Origin: Camellia lanceoleosa
Taxonomy: Eukaryota > Streptophyta > Magnoliopsida > Ericales > Theaceae
NCBI GenBank assembly: GCA_025200525.1
Contig: CM045758.1
Span: forward strand, 2,604,001 to 2,668,000
Reading direction: 5' to 3'
DNA: 64,000 nt
This document shows, in pieces, positions 34,621 to 44,982 of this stretch. The position numbers were made by a program, and so were the translations under genes. Numbering within the stretch: position 1 is the first letter of the stretch; every line of letters starts with the position of its first letter. Under the pieces are notes generated by a model. It did no database searches. It was given only the letters and a program-made list of their open reading frames with translations, and had not been told where the DNA came from.

Positions 34621-34965
34621 TTAGTGGATGATGGTGACGATGACTCTTTTTTCATGGAATTGACTTAGAATGTCCCATGCATCTTTAGCCTTTGTGCAGT
34701 GAGCAATCCGTTGCTGTTCTGCGTCAGAAATTACTTCACGGATGATAGTCAGAACTCTGTGATTCCTTAGATTGTCAGTGCTTTCAACATCCTCTTCAAT
34801 CGTTTGCCAGCCCTCAAGGTCGTGAGCTCTCAGAAACATTCTCATTCTGATCTTCCAGAACAAGTAATTACTCCCATCAAAGGTAGGAACACGGTGCAAA
34901 TTCTTACTACGAGCAAACTCAACTAGCTTTGGAGATAATTGAATAACAGTAGACCAGAATGCCAT
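34621..34965 (-). pseudogene. Second gag N-terminal (UBN2-like) segment inside C1 gag
   Basis: A 115-residue frame reads VPTFDGSNYLFWKIRMRMFL and later AKDAWDILSQFHEKR, a typical copia gag N-terminus. It lies downstream of the first CCHC knuckle, although C1 gag already has its own N-terminus at 35560-35995 (LLDGTNYSY). The frame runs on from the knuckle through one TGA and one TAA. It looks like a gag fragment from another copia lineage placed inside C1 gag. Confidence 0.65.
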
Positions 34966-35995
34966 GTAGGTACTATCTCCGTCTTCACTGGATTAGATTT
35001 CTTCGGGTTCTTGCTCTAACCTGCTTTCATCATCTCAAGTCACTGTATAGACTTTCTTTCGATTCTTTTTCGATGGACATTCAAGAGCAATATGACCAAA
35101 CCCTTGACATTTGTAACACTTGACACCTTGCCTATTCACAGTCTTTTTTTTTCAGTTTTTGGAGCAACTTTTGGTAAAAAAGTTTTGGGTTTTTCATTAC
35201 CCTTATCTTTTGAATTAGGATCCTTGAAATTAGACTTCTTTTTCTTTAAAATATTTTTGAACTGTTTAGTAAACATAGCCGTCATTTTAGACTTTAGATC
35301 AAATTCAATCTCAGGGGCCTTAGCAGTCTCATAAGCACTAGAAAAAGTCGCACTATCTTTTTGTTTTTCCTTAAAAATCTAGTGGGCTTCATAAGTTTGC
35401 AAGTTTCCAACCAACTAATCAAAATTGAGGATATCAACATCACGAGTCTTCTCAATAGCTGTAACTTTTGATTGGAACCTCTTAGGTTCTTAAAAAATTT
35501 CAAACAACCTTAGTTTCAGGGATTTTTTTCACCGAGTGTGAAACAGGAATTCATGATGTCACTAAGTTTAGCATAAAAATTATCAAACGTCTCATCATCA
35601 CGCATAAAAAGAGTTTCAAAAGAGGAGGTAAGACGTTGAAATTTTGACCTTTTAACAGAAGTAGTACCCTCGTGAATAGTTTCAAAAATATCCCAAGCCT
35701 CTTTGCTACCTCACAAGTGCAAATACGATGAAACACTTCAGGTGTGACAGAGCAAAAGAGGGAATTGAGAACCTTACTGTTCCAACTCGAATTTTGATAA
35801 TCGAATGCGTCCCATTTATCAAGAGGTTTGGGAATATCAACACCATCAATGGTGACAACAGGTTCACTCTACCCATATATCACACAATGCCAAACTTTCT
35901 CATCGATAGTTTTAAAAATGCTCTCATATGAGCTTTTCAATAAGAATAGTTTGTACCATCAAGTAACGGAGGTTTATGGGTCAAGTTACCTTCAC
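34966..35995 (-). pseudogene. C1 gag N-terminal part with CCHC knuckle
   Basis: From the start: PPLLDGTNYSY near 35970, a core with FMRDDETFDNFYAKLSDIMN (35540-35620), FQSKVTAIE near 35470, a Lys-rich stretch, then the knuckle CYKCQGFGHIALEC (C-x2-C-x4-H-x4-C, 35080-35125). Frameshifts and in-frame stops occur throughout. Gag forms the particle and binds the element RNA. Confidence 0.8.
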
Positions 35996-36065
35996 GAATT
36001 GAATACATATCACTAATCACACAAAATCACACTCCTATAGTTTTGATAAAAAAACCGAGTGACCT

Positions 36066-36077
36066 GCTCTGATACTA
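36066..36077 (-). other. C1 primer-binding site
   Basis: The minus strand reads TAGTATCAGAGC, one base from TGGTATCAGAGC, the complement of the initiator-Met tRNA 3' end used by most plant copia elements. It lies two bases from the LTR end. Confidence 0.85.
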
Positions 36078-36079
36078 AT

Positions 36080-36981
36080 CGAAAAACCTAAGTGATTAGT
36101 GATTCAGCTCAAGATTAATTGTACCAATTCCCAAACAATTAAAACTAACAATTTAAATCAACAAGCACGTACGAAAGTGATTTAGATTGTTGTTTCAAAA
36201 AATAATAAATCGACACAAACGATTTTTACGTGAAAAAATCACAATTGGAGCACCTCCAATTGTGATTAAAAAACTACGGACAAAAAGCCACAAATCAATC
36301 CACTATGAAGAAAAGAAAGAATACAAAACAACCAAACAAATTACCCAAACTCTATCAATTTGTCTTCAACGATTTGTATTTCTTGCACCACAACCTTCGT
36401 CTCAGAATTAATTAGATTGATGTTGATTCCACAACATCCACATCGACTCAACGATTGTGCACAGCTTCGAACAGTTTCAATCACTCCACACTTGAATCTC
36501 TGTATTCCACCGAAGAAGAACACTCTTGAAGATGATCACTCAAACAACTCTTTGATGTGAATTGTTAAACCACGTGAGTTAAATACTCAAGCAAACATCA
36601 AAAGAAAACTAGCAAAATTGCTCCAGAAGAAAACCCTAGAGCCCTCAAAACAGATCTGGAAACCTTAACCATAAAACTGAACCAAATATTTATAGAAAAT
36701 AGGGGCCGCGAAGGTCGCTCAAGCAAAGACTCTCTCGTTCGAGCGAGGAACCAATTACGCATGTATTTCTCAAGTGGCGTTGCTTGAGCCAAGCTTCCTT
36801 CGGTCGAACGCACAATCTTTCTTCCCAGTATATTTGCAGACATAGAAAACTTCTGGGAGCACAACTTCTTTGCTTGAGCCTGGACTTCTTCGCTCGAGCA
36901 AGCAAGGCAAAACAACCAGGAAACTTACAACTCGATAAACAATGTTTGTTCATAGGATTGACAAAACTAAGGGACCTAACA
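36080..36981 (-). mobile_element. C1 5' LTR
   Basis: This 902-bp LTR on the minus strand starts TGTTAGGTCCC. It holds palindromes of TCGCTCGAGCGA type (36712-36765 and 36885-36905) upstream of the TATA box CTATAAATA (36687-36695). It matches the split 3' LTR. No target duplication can be assigned because the other end is the tandem junction at 1511-1568. Confidence 0.87.
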
Positions 36982-37101
36982 ATGTTTGATAAAAAAAAAT
37001 GTCATTAATTTTTATAGAATCTATTGAACAATAAGTATATCTATTAAGATTTATATGTAAGTTCCAAGATTTTAATCCAAATATTTATTCAAATTTAGTA
37101 G

Positions 37102-37390
37102 TTGTTTTGGATGTGCTATATAAGTGCAATTTTTGACTTTTTGGTTAAAAAAGTAGAGAAAAAATATGTATGTTTGGGATAATTTTTTGACTTTTTACCA
37201 AAAAATGTGTAATAAAATATTGTAGTAAAATCAAAATGACCATTTTACCTTTTTGACTTTTTTGGTAGTTGAATTTAAAGGGCAAAATAATAATTTTGCT
37301 CTAGTGGCTTCTCCCACAAGCTACCATTGAATAGTATAGCTTTTTTAGAAACTTTTTGACGTTTTGGCTTTTTTAGTTTATCCCAAACAA
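37102..37390. mobile_element. Possible MITE
   Basis: A 289-bp AT-rich unit is bounded by TTGTTTTGGAT and ATCCCAAACAA, an 11-bp inverted repeat with one mismatch. Inside, GACTTTTT words recur on one strand. No clear target duplication flanks it, so the family is unassigned. Confidence 0.4.
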
Positions 37391-37435
37391 GGCCTTAATG
37401 AAAAAGATATTTTCGTTCCAAACCCGACCCGTTCA

Positions 37436-37438
<3 letters not shown>

Positions 37439-37488
<50 letters not shown>
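37439..37488. repeat. (CT)n microsatellite
   Basis: About 24 uninterrupted CT units. The Leu/Ser repeat frames across it are artefacts. Confidence 0.95.
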
Positions 37489-37490
<2 letters not shown>

Positions 37491-37532
37491 GTTATCTTCC
37501 ATATCTGGTCTCTCTCCATCTCAATCTCCACT

Positions 37533-37535
<3 letters not shown>

Positions 37536-37573
<38 letters not shown>
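37536..37573. repeat. (CT)n microsatellite
   Basis: About 18 CT units, 50 bases after the first tract. CT tracts are common in plant 5' untranslated regions, which fits the exon-like segment that follows. Confidence 0.9.
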
Positions 37574-37575
<2 letters not shown>

Positions 37576-37732
37576 GTGCGGACACACGCGCACGCGCGTA
37601 GGTCCCTCCATCTCGATCTCCACCGATCGTCCCTGCGTCTTTCTCCTTCCTCTTTCTAAACCCTAAACCCTTTCGATCTCTATCTGAGAAACCCCAAACC
37701 CTTTAAATTGACTCCTTCGAATTGTCTTTCTG

Positions 37733-37884
37733 ATGGAGAAGATGAAGACAAAGACAAAGCACAAACAAACCCTAAGACGAAAGTCGATGACACTTAAACC
37801 CCTAAACCACACACAAACCCTTAGACGAAGCAGATGAAAACGACCAGAAGATCTATGAAGAATGGTTCAATTTCTCTGATTCAG
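37733..37884 (+). pseudogene. Exon-like segment, weak resemblance to EH-domain protein N-terminus
   Basis: An ATG at 37733 follows CT-rich, leader-like sequence. The last 70 bases read IYEEWFNFSDS in one frame and end at a good donor, TCAG/GTATGT. From memory, plant EH-domain proteins have an N-terminal I-Y-x-E-W-F-x-F-x-D-S segment. However, that frame has a TAA about 80 bases upstream and is not the frame of the ATG. It may be a decayed first exon, with C2 inserted in its intron, or chance. No second exon is visible. Confidence 0.28.
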
Positions 37885-38013
37885 GTATGTGTGTGAATGT
37901 TTTTTTTTTATTTTATTCGAATGTACTTGTAATTTGATTCTTAATTATTCATTAACCGTTTAATTCAAATGGCAATGGACGCACTACGGAAACAACGCCA
38001 TCAACTTCTTTAT

Positions 38014-38226
38014 TGTTAATGTATATCTATATATATGTATGTAGATAGATATGTTTAGATATATATATATACATAGATAGCTATGTGTAGCTGTATAGGA
38101 CTTCTTTAGTTTATCTTCTTTTTCCTATATAAAGGAGACCATGTACATTGATTTTAGATAATATATTTTACAGAGACTTTCTCTCGCTCCCTCTCTCTCT
38201 CTCTCTCTCTCTCAACTTATTTAACA
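38014..38226 (+). mobile_element. C2 5' LTR, short-LTR Ty1/copia
   Basis: A 213-bp LTR starts TGTTAA and ends TTAACA. It has a TATAAA-type box at about 38126-38133 (CCTATATAAAGG) and a CT tract at 38190-38213, and is followed immediately by a primer site. LTRs this short suggest the Ale/Retrofit lineage of copia, which is inference. The 3' LTR is not in the window. Confidence 0.8.
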
Positions 38227-38238
38227 TGGTATCAGAGC
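38227..38238 (+). other. C2 primer-binding site
   Basis: TGGTATCAGAGC directly abuts the LTR end and is a perfect initiator-Met tRNA complement. Confidence 0.93.
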
Positions 38239-39463
38239 ACAAGGTTATGTCTCATTAACCAGAAAGCTTCAAAGTTTTTGGTATTTATCTCAGTTCCATC
38301 ACTATTCAGATCCTTTTTGTTCTCCAAAATTTTCATACAGCCTACCAAAGTGCTCGGAATCGTCTCACGATTCCAACGCCACCAACAGCATCCTTGGATC
38401 AGCCTTTACGCACCTTTACACGTCACTTTTGTCACCGGCGCACCACTTGCTTCCGCCTCCGTTATCTCATGCGCCCTATGTTGCTTACGTCAACCTCACG
38501 TCAGCCTTAGCAGCCGCAAACTCGCGCCGCTTGAGTCGCCTTAACCGCTTATGCCTGACTGCTGACATCTTGCTAACATCAGCCTTTGTCATGTCAGACA
38601 CACCACGCTGCTTAGCCACGCCATTTTGGCTTTTGGCTTGACCCACACTGTTGTTGACGTCAGCCCTAATCTGGTTCAACCTCTTCAACAGGCCGGTTCA
38701 GTCCAGTTTTTGGCCTTTTTGCGCTGGTTCAAATTGGTTCCCCACTAATTTCGACCCTCTGAATTCATTGGTACCCTCGAACTTACTTCATGGATCGCTT
38801 GGACTCTTTTTACCACTCTATTTTAGTTGTTCTCGACGGGTCCAATTATGTCTTATGGACACAAGCCATGTCTAGCTTCCTCCAAGGCAAGAAACTTTGG
38901 CATATTCTCACTGGGGAGGTGCGCAAACTCACCCAAGAGACCACTGAATCTGTTGACAAATATGCAGACCGCTTAGAGGATTGGGATAATAAGAACTATC
39001 AGATCATCACTTGGCTTCGAAATACGTCTACTATATCTATCAACCTTCAATTTGGTCAGTTCCAACTTGACTCTACTTCCACTCCAGCAAAAGACATCTG
39101 GAATTTTTTGAAAGATCGATATTAGACTACTGGTTTTGCTCACCAATATCAGCTTCAGAGTCATCTTCATCGTATGTGCCAAGAGCCAACTTAGGTTGTT
39201 AATGATTTCCTCTCCCAAATTTATTCTATTTGGGATCAGCTCGCTGTTTCTGAGCCTCTATGGCCTCATACTGAGGATGATGCTCTGTTTACTATTTATC
39301 GCAACTAGTAGCGATTGGTTGAGTTTCTTATGGCTCTAACTCCCCATTTTGAGCCGGTGCGCGTATCTCTCCTTCATCGCACTCCTTAACCCACTCTTGA
39401 GCAGGCAATTTCCAAACTACTATCAGAGGAAACTAGGCTTGGTACTCTCCATCCACACCCTAT

Positions 39464-42400
39464 TGTAGACGTCCCCGAATGCCCCGGAAGGGTTAAGTCC
39501 CGTTTCGTTCATATTGGGGACACTACAGTTCAAGAACTCAAATGTCACAGTCCTTAATCTTGAACCAAAGAGTCCAAATCTGGCAAATCGTTTTGAGAAA
39601 ACTGATTTTTGAAAGAAGTGCCAAACATGGACTGCTTTGCCAGATACAGAGTTGCCACCTAAATGTTTTTTTATGGAAAATTTAGGAAACCCTGACTCGG
39701 GGCCAAAGGCGACGTGTCCGTCATCACCAAAGTTGCCTCGGCTCGGGAACTTGGGTACGATTAGGGAAGGTCACTTCGTGAGCACCCCCGCTCGCCCGGT
39801 CAAAGACCGGCCTCTACTAACCATGATATCTGATTTTGACAACATTGTGCGCTCTTATTCCGGTTATTAGCCTAGGTTACTATGTGATGCGCACAACATA
39901 CAAATATAGACTGAGTCGCCCAAATTGGAACTAAACATTTTATGTTTGTTTGTTTGAAAATTGTTTGATGGTGCTACCCGCATGTAGGCTAAGACGTGGA
40001 TTTGCCACCCTCGGGTGGGCTTAGAAAAACATGATTTTGCCACTATCTAGTGGGCTTAAAACAAACATTTGATGAATTGTTCCAATCCGAATAACCCGAC
40101 CTCCACCCACAGGCATTCAAGGCAGTTATATCACATAAGCACATAGCGTCATGGTAAGCATGCTATTCATGACAGTCACTCACACGCATGCAAGGATGCT
40201 AAAGTATAAAACTCACCGAGTACTCCAAGCCAAAATAGAAGCTCATTAGAAATCATGCATGATCCTAAATATACAAAAATGCCTAATGCAACACATGCAA
40301 AGATGCAATTATAGCAGGCTCGGCTATTCTAAACATGGCATATGGAATACTATAACTAACACGTATTCAATTTGGAATTGAAATACAAATGCAGTTTGTA
40401 TGATGCGCTGAGCCCGGTGTATGCAAAACAGATGAATGATGCAAACATGCTGTCATACTGTATGCTAAATGAGATATGCCCTAATCTAACCATCATAAGC
40501 AGGTAAATAAAAGGGAAGAAAGACGTGGGATTGGAAGACATACATCACACTCACGCACACTTATTACAATTATGCCCTCGCGCAGAGGGTCCAAATAAAT
40601 CATACAGTCCCGAATGAAATAATAATACAATCCAAATAGTACAGTCCAAATAATGTACAAATTCCTAATTAATTAACGAATTAAATAAGAAAATAATAAA
40701 ACTGGCATGCAAGCCAAGGACTGCCTTGATTCTGATGAATGATGCTCAAGTGCCTTTGCGCGAAAATCCACTGGGATGCCCCGATTAGCCTCTGTTTTGC
40801 AATTATTTCTTGAAAAGCGCGCCAAGCCTCGGAAGACCGCTGATTCTTGATATGCTGCAACAGAGAGCAGGAAAGGGGCATAGCAATGTATTTTCACAAA
40901 TGTATGCATGCCTCGATCCTCGTGCCACCAATCACGCATCTTGATGCATGATGGCTGAGGAGCCGAATTACACAACTTGATATAGAATGAATGCATATGA
41001 ACACTACAACAAAACCTAACTCCATCATGGATAATCTGGAGTGTCGGTGACTTGGGAATTGAGACACGTTCCGTCACTCGGATCAGGCAGCACCTCGTTT
41101 CCCGTGCCCGGGCTAACTCCTATCCCGAACACGATGCAACATGCATGACATGCATGAAATGCAACTAAGATACAATCCTAACATACACAATGTTATGGAA
41201 TGGCATACACGCTATACGAGGTAATACGCAACCGAGCATACACAATGCTATAGATGAAATGGCATACGCAATGCAATAATGGGATTACACCAACATGAGA
41301 GAACCTCAGCCACACCCACATAGGAGGCCATCAGATGAAAACAAGACACCTCGAAATGCGTGCATACGTGCACGCAAACCGAGGACGGACCCTCAGGCAC
41401 CGAAATGCCACTCTAATGAGACATGGCAAAGACATGGAATATGATATGCGAACATGCAAAAATCAGTAGCAAAATGAGGGGTAAAACAGCCCCGAAACCC
41501 GGTAAAATGGAACCCGATGCATGGAATGACCCCGAAACATGGATTTAAGCACATGAAATGGCCTGTAGCTATGCAATGCATGCATGATTTGAATGTGAAG
41601 TGTAAAATCAGAAGCAAGAAAGCACCAAAACTAGCATTTTTACAGTATAAAGCATGGCCAAACAGCAAGCACAAGTAGGGCTAAAATGGCATACAAAAAT
41701 GGGGGGGCAAGAGAGGTAATGAAGCAAGTCATAGCTGCTGATCTCAAGCACAGAAGGCCCCTTTTGCAATGTTGAAGAGAGGCCAAAAATATGATGTTTT
41801 TCAGTAGATGACAAGCCCCAAAAATAGATACAAGTATGGCAAACAATTCATGCAAGAAATGGGCCAACAAAAGGGCAAAGAAGTAACTGATATATGGGGG
41901 TCTCAAAAAAGTGAGGGACCTTCAACAATGTTGAAGAAGGTCCCAAAATATGGCATTTTACAGTAGATGAAAAGCCCCAAATCAGTATAAAAACATGCTC
42001 AAAATGCAATGCAAGATTAAGGCCACAAGAAGGCTATAACATGAAGTACACAAAATATTCATCAAACAGCCAAAGACCCTTAATGAAATATGACAAGGGG
42101 GTCAAAATATGGCCACTTTCAGTTCTGATCATGGCCGAAAAACAGAAGAAAGGTAAGCTAACAAAACATGCAAAAATGGGGACCAAAGAGGGGTGTAATG
42201 GCAAGTGATATATGGAGGTCCCAAACAGTGTTGAGCCCTTATTCAATATTGAAGAGGGGCTCAAAATAGGCCTATTTACAGTTTACATCAGACCCCAAAA
42301 CAGATCACACACAGGCTAAAAATATCATGCAAGAAAATGGCATTCAAGAGGGTATTGAAGCAAGTGCAACATGGGGGGCCCAAACAGTGTTGAGCCCTTA

Positions 42401-43861
42401 ATGAAACAAGAAAATGAGCTCAAGAAAATGACCTTTTCAGTTTTGGTCGGAGCTCAAAACAGCAAGAAAATAGGTCTAAAAAATGATACCAAAATGAGTC
42501 AAAAAGAGGGGAAATGATGCTTACCCTTGAAGACTACCCCTTGGCTCCCTTTTGGCTTGAGATATGCTGCCTCCTAGCTGCTGGAAAGCTCCCCAAGCTG
42601 CTGGAAATGGAGTAGTGGTGGTGGTGCTAGGTGGTGATGAACAAAGGGTGTAGAACTTAGGAATTTTTTAAGGAAATGAGAGAGATGGAGAGAGATATGA
42701 TGCAAGAGCTCCAAGACCAATTTTTTTCAACCCTAAAACCAGACCTTAGCAGCTGGTTATATGGTCAAGAGAGGGGGAGAAAAGGAGGGAGAAAAGGGAG
42801 GGAAAATGGATCAAGTTTTCCCTTCAAAAGAGTTCCCTCTGTATACAGCTTTTGGAGGGAAAACAAATACACAGCTGTAATGTACTCACCCTGGGGAGCA
42901 TGGCCGGCTAGCTTTCTGAGTTGCAGATGGCCGGCCGGCCACCCCCTATGGCCGGCCGGCCACACCCTATGGCTGGCCGGCCAAGGGGCAAAATGGTCCA
43001 AAAGATTTTCTGGCCGGCCACCACAAATTGGTGTCCTCCCAGGTGCCCTCAACACAACCCTGTGGTTCAAAATTGGCAACTGTAAGATAGGAGAGAGAAT
43101 AGGCCACTTTTAGGAGAGGTTCAAAATGGTCAGGTGGAATTACTGGCCGGCCACCAACTTTTAGTGTCCTCCCATGTGTGTACAACACAAATATGTGGTT
43201 TGGGGTGGAAGAAAGTGGCCCTCGGGTGGTCAACATTGGCTTGGAAGTGAGAAAAACGAGCGTCGGAGAGCGTCGGAGGAATATAACTGGTTGCTGAAAC
43301 AATTGCTGGCCTTCCAGCCTTCTACGGCCTTCCTGGTGATGAAACAGAGGTACCTGCCAAAAATGAGCGAAAATCGATGCAAAACGAATGTTCGGGGGCC
43401 AAAACGCGTAGTTCGGGGCCCCGAAAACTGCCTGTTAAGCACCGAAAGTGGCATTCGACCACGAAGTGGGTCTCTCAAGCCTCAGTGTCCCTCAAAAGGG
43501 AGTAAACAAGATGCATTCCAAAAATCGGAGCAATCGGAGATAGTTAGGCGGTCCCGAACCGAGGCACACGGCCGACTCACGAAAACCAGAACCGACTCGA
43601 AATGGGCAAAATGGCCTCTGACCACGAAATGTAGCCTGACCCATCGAGAGATGGTCTCTGGGACCTCTCCCTCCCCTCAGGAAAAAGCAGAGAAAATCGA
43701 GTCTGGTTCAAAACCGAGGCAAACCTGAAGAGGTTGAAGTCCGGAGGTAGGGCTCACGGCCGCGACTCTGAGACTTCTGAATGAGCACAATATGCAACAT
43801 CACCGAGCACTCAATCGGTGATGTCTGAGTCTTAAGGTCGGTCAAAAATGGGGTGTCTACA
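39464..43861 (-). mobile_element. Solo LTR of the element B family, inserted in C2 gag
   Basis: A 4,398-bp LTR with termini TGTAGAC and GTCTACA is flanked by CCTAT (39459-39463 and 43862-43866). Gag coding sequence continues on both sides, which shows it is a solo LTR and not the missing 3' LTR of B. It is very similar along its length to 59854-64000. It holds the U5 primer-site-like CAGAGTTGCCA (39647-39657) and a palindrome cluster (42928-43020). Confidence 0.92.
42903..43153 (-). promoter_or_regulatory. Palindrome cluster in B-family solo LTR
   Basis: TGGCCGGCCGGCCA occurs at 42928-42941 and, as ATGGCCGGCCGGCCAC, at 42949-42962. A variant TGGCTGGCCGGCCA lies at 42970-42983, and shorter TGGCCGGCCA copies at 43011 and 43144. 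A TATA-like CCATATAACC (minus) lies downstream in sense direction near 42748-42757. Confidence 0.65.
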
Positions 43862-43985
43862 CCTATGGACTCTGTTCTTGCTACTCCCCAGACTCGGAGT
43901 TCTTCTTCACAACAGCAGTCCACTACTTGCAATTACTGTCAAAACCGAGGTCTTCCATCTACTCATCTTGCCTGCAAAAGAGAGA

Positions 43986-44982
43986 AATTCAACAAGCACA
44001 ATATGCTAACGACATATATTCAATGTGATTCCGAAAGTTTGGCACACGCGGTGCCGGCGAGTGAATGCATCGCAATGCGAGAAGGGAACGTGCGTGACAA
44101 CGCATGCTCAAGCACAGAGGTATGGCAATATCAAGAAATGTGCATAACAATGCAAGTATGTTCACGAGAATGCAATTTATGTGCATGACAACGCAAAACG
44201 AGCATAAATCAGGTTGCCCGTTTGTTACGAAACAACGAGCAAGGAAACGCGCGTTTCAGCGAAGGCGACTCGATCGTGGCCTCTGATTCACCTCCCGAAG
44301 AGATTACAACACATTCAAAAAGGATACACCTTGATTTTGATGAGTAATGATGAATCACATGTCAGAAGTTAAAGCTGAAGTTCCGGCGGAGCGATTTCGC
44401 GACAGAAAGTGCACTTTTCTTGAACTTTTTCAGGTCCCGAGAACTCCAATCTTCCTCAAAATTTGCAGAGAGCTAGGTGAGCATGTGGGGGACACCACCG
44501 GCCAGTTATCTTCCCCAGGGGAGGTCATCGGCCACTTTTCAAAAAGAGGATGGCTGCCCGAGGAAAAGGTGGCGTGGCCACCCCGCCCAAATCATGGGCA
44601 ATTTTGTCTTTTCACCTTGTTTTCTTTATATTCTCTTGCTCAATCACTTTGAGCTCATAAACACAGCCACGAAATCTTCTCCTCTTCCTTCCCAAACCAT
44701 TTTCCTCTTCAGATCTGAGCTCCATACACGTTTTCCAACGCCCCACGCAAGTTGTTTTCGCGAAAACATTCGGTTTTAAGCACTTTGAACCGATTAAATT
44801 TTGATTTCGGTGCTTCTTTTCTCATTTTCTCCACTTGAGGTAAGTTTGTCTTAATATTTGGAAGATTTTCTCGGGGGTTGACTTTTGTTGACTTTTTCAT
44901 TTCCCGAGAGTTGACTTTTGTTGACTTTTTCCAATTTTGGCTCATTTTTGCTCATTTTTGCTCCTTTTATAGATTTTCCGAA
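43986..44982 (+). other. Element B left end and PMD gene promoter region
   Basis: 43986-44340 holds degenerate short repeats (AACGCATGC, AACAATGCAAG, GACAACGCAAA) and no gene. From 44460 comes promoter-like sequence: GGCC-type half-sites (CACCGGCCAG near 44498, CATCGGCCAC near 44527), a weak TATA (TTTATATT, 44627-44634), then a leader with a possible intron from GAG/GTAAGTTTG (44839) to TTTTATAG (44972). Confidence 0.45.

Larger units (their letters stand above)
1569..36981 (-). mobile_element. Ty1/copia Sirevirus-like element C1, nested and decayed
   Basis: The element runs on the minus strand from the 5' LTR (36080-36981) through gag (33842-35995), pol (13620-13801 down to 10785, with the protease split by element A) and an extra ORF (7860-8925) to a polypurine tract (7314-7330) and the 3' LTR (1569-7313). 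Sirevirus/Maximus membership is inferred from the gag layout (a CCHC knuckle, a coiled region, then a second CHHC-type finger), the copia order integrase-RT-RNase H, repeated PPT-like motifs, and a long 3' region with an extra ORF. Without its three insertions it would be about 10.6 kb. All coding parts have stops or frameshifts. Confidence 0.8.
36982..38013. other. Non-LTR stretch between C1 and C2
   Basis: About 1 kb that is not part of an LTR element I recognise. It contains a MITE-like unit, two CT microsatellites, telomere-like CCCTAAACCC words (37657-37670) and one exon-like segment ending at a splice donor. It is the best candidate for remaining host DNA in the window. Confidence 0.5.
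38790..43985 (+). pseudogene. C2 gag, split by a solo LTR
   Basis: It starts at ATG 38790 with MDRLDSFYHSILVVLDGSNY and has the UBN2-type W at TQAMSSFLQGKKLW. The frame continues to 39463 and resumes at 43867, after the solo LTR and duplication, with no shift. It reaches a Cys/His segment, CNYCQNRGLPSTHLAC, where a CCHC knuckle is expected but the spacing is unusual. Five in-frame stops lie at 39123, 39192, 39306, 39309 and 39387; four are TAG and one TAA, and there are no indels. Sequence beyond about 43985 is no longer gag-like. Pol is absent from the window. Confidence 0.82.

Noticed and set aside
37364..37666. Leu/Ser repeat frames
   Set aside because: Products of (CT)n microsatellites.
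37657..37670. Interstitial telomere repeat
   Set aside because: Only two imperfect CCCTAAA units; common in plant leader sequences.
39464..43861. Reading this LTR as the 3' LTR of element B
   Set aside because: CCTAT duplications on both sides and C2 gag continuing in frame at 43867 show it is an independent solo LTR.
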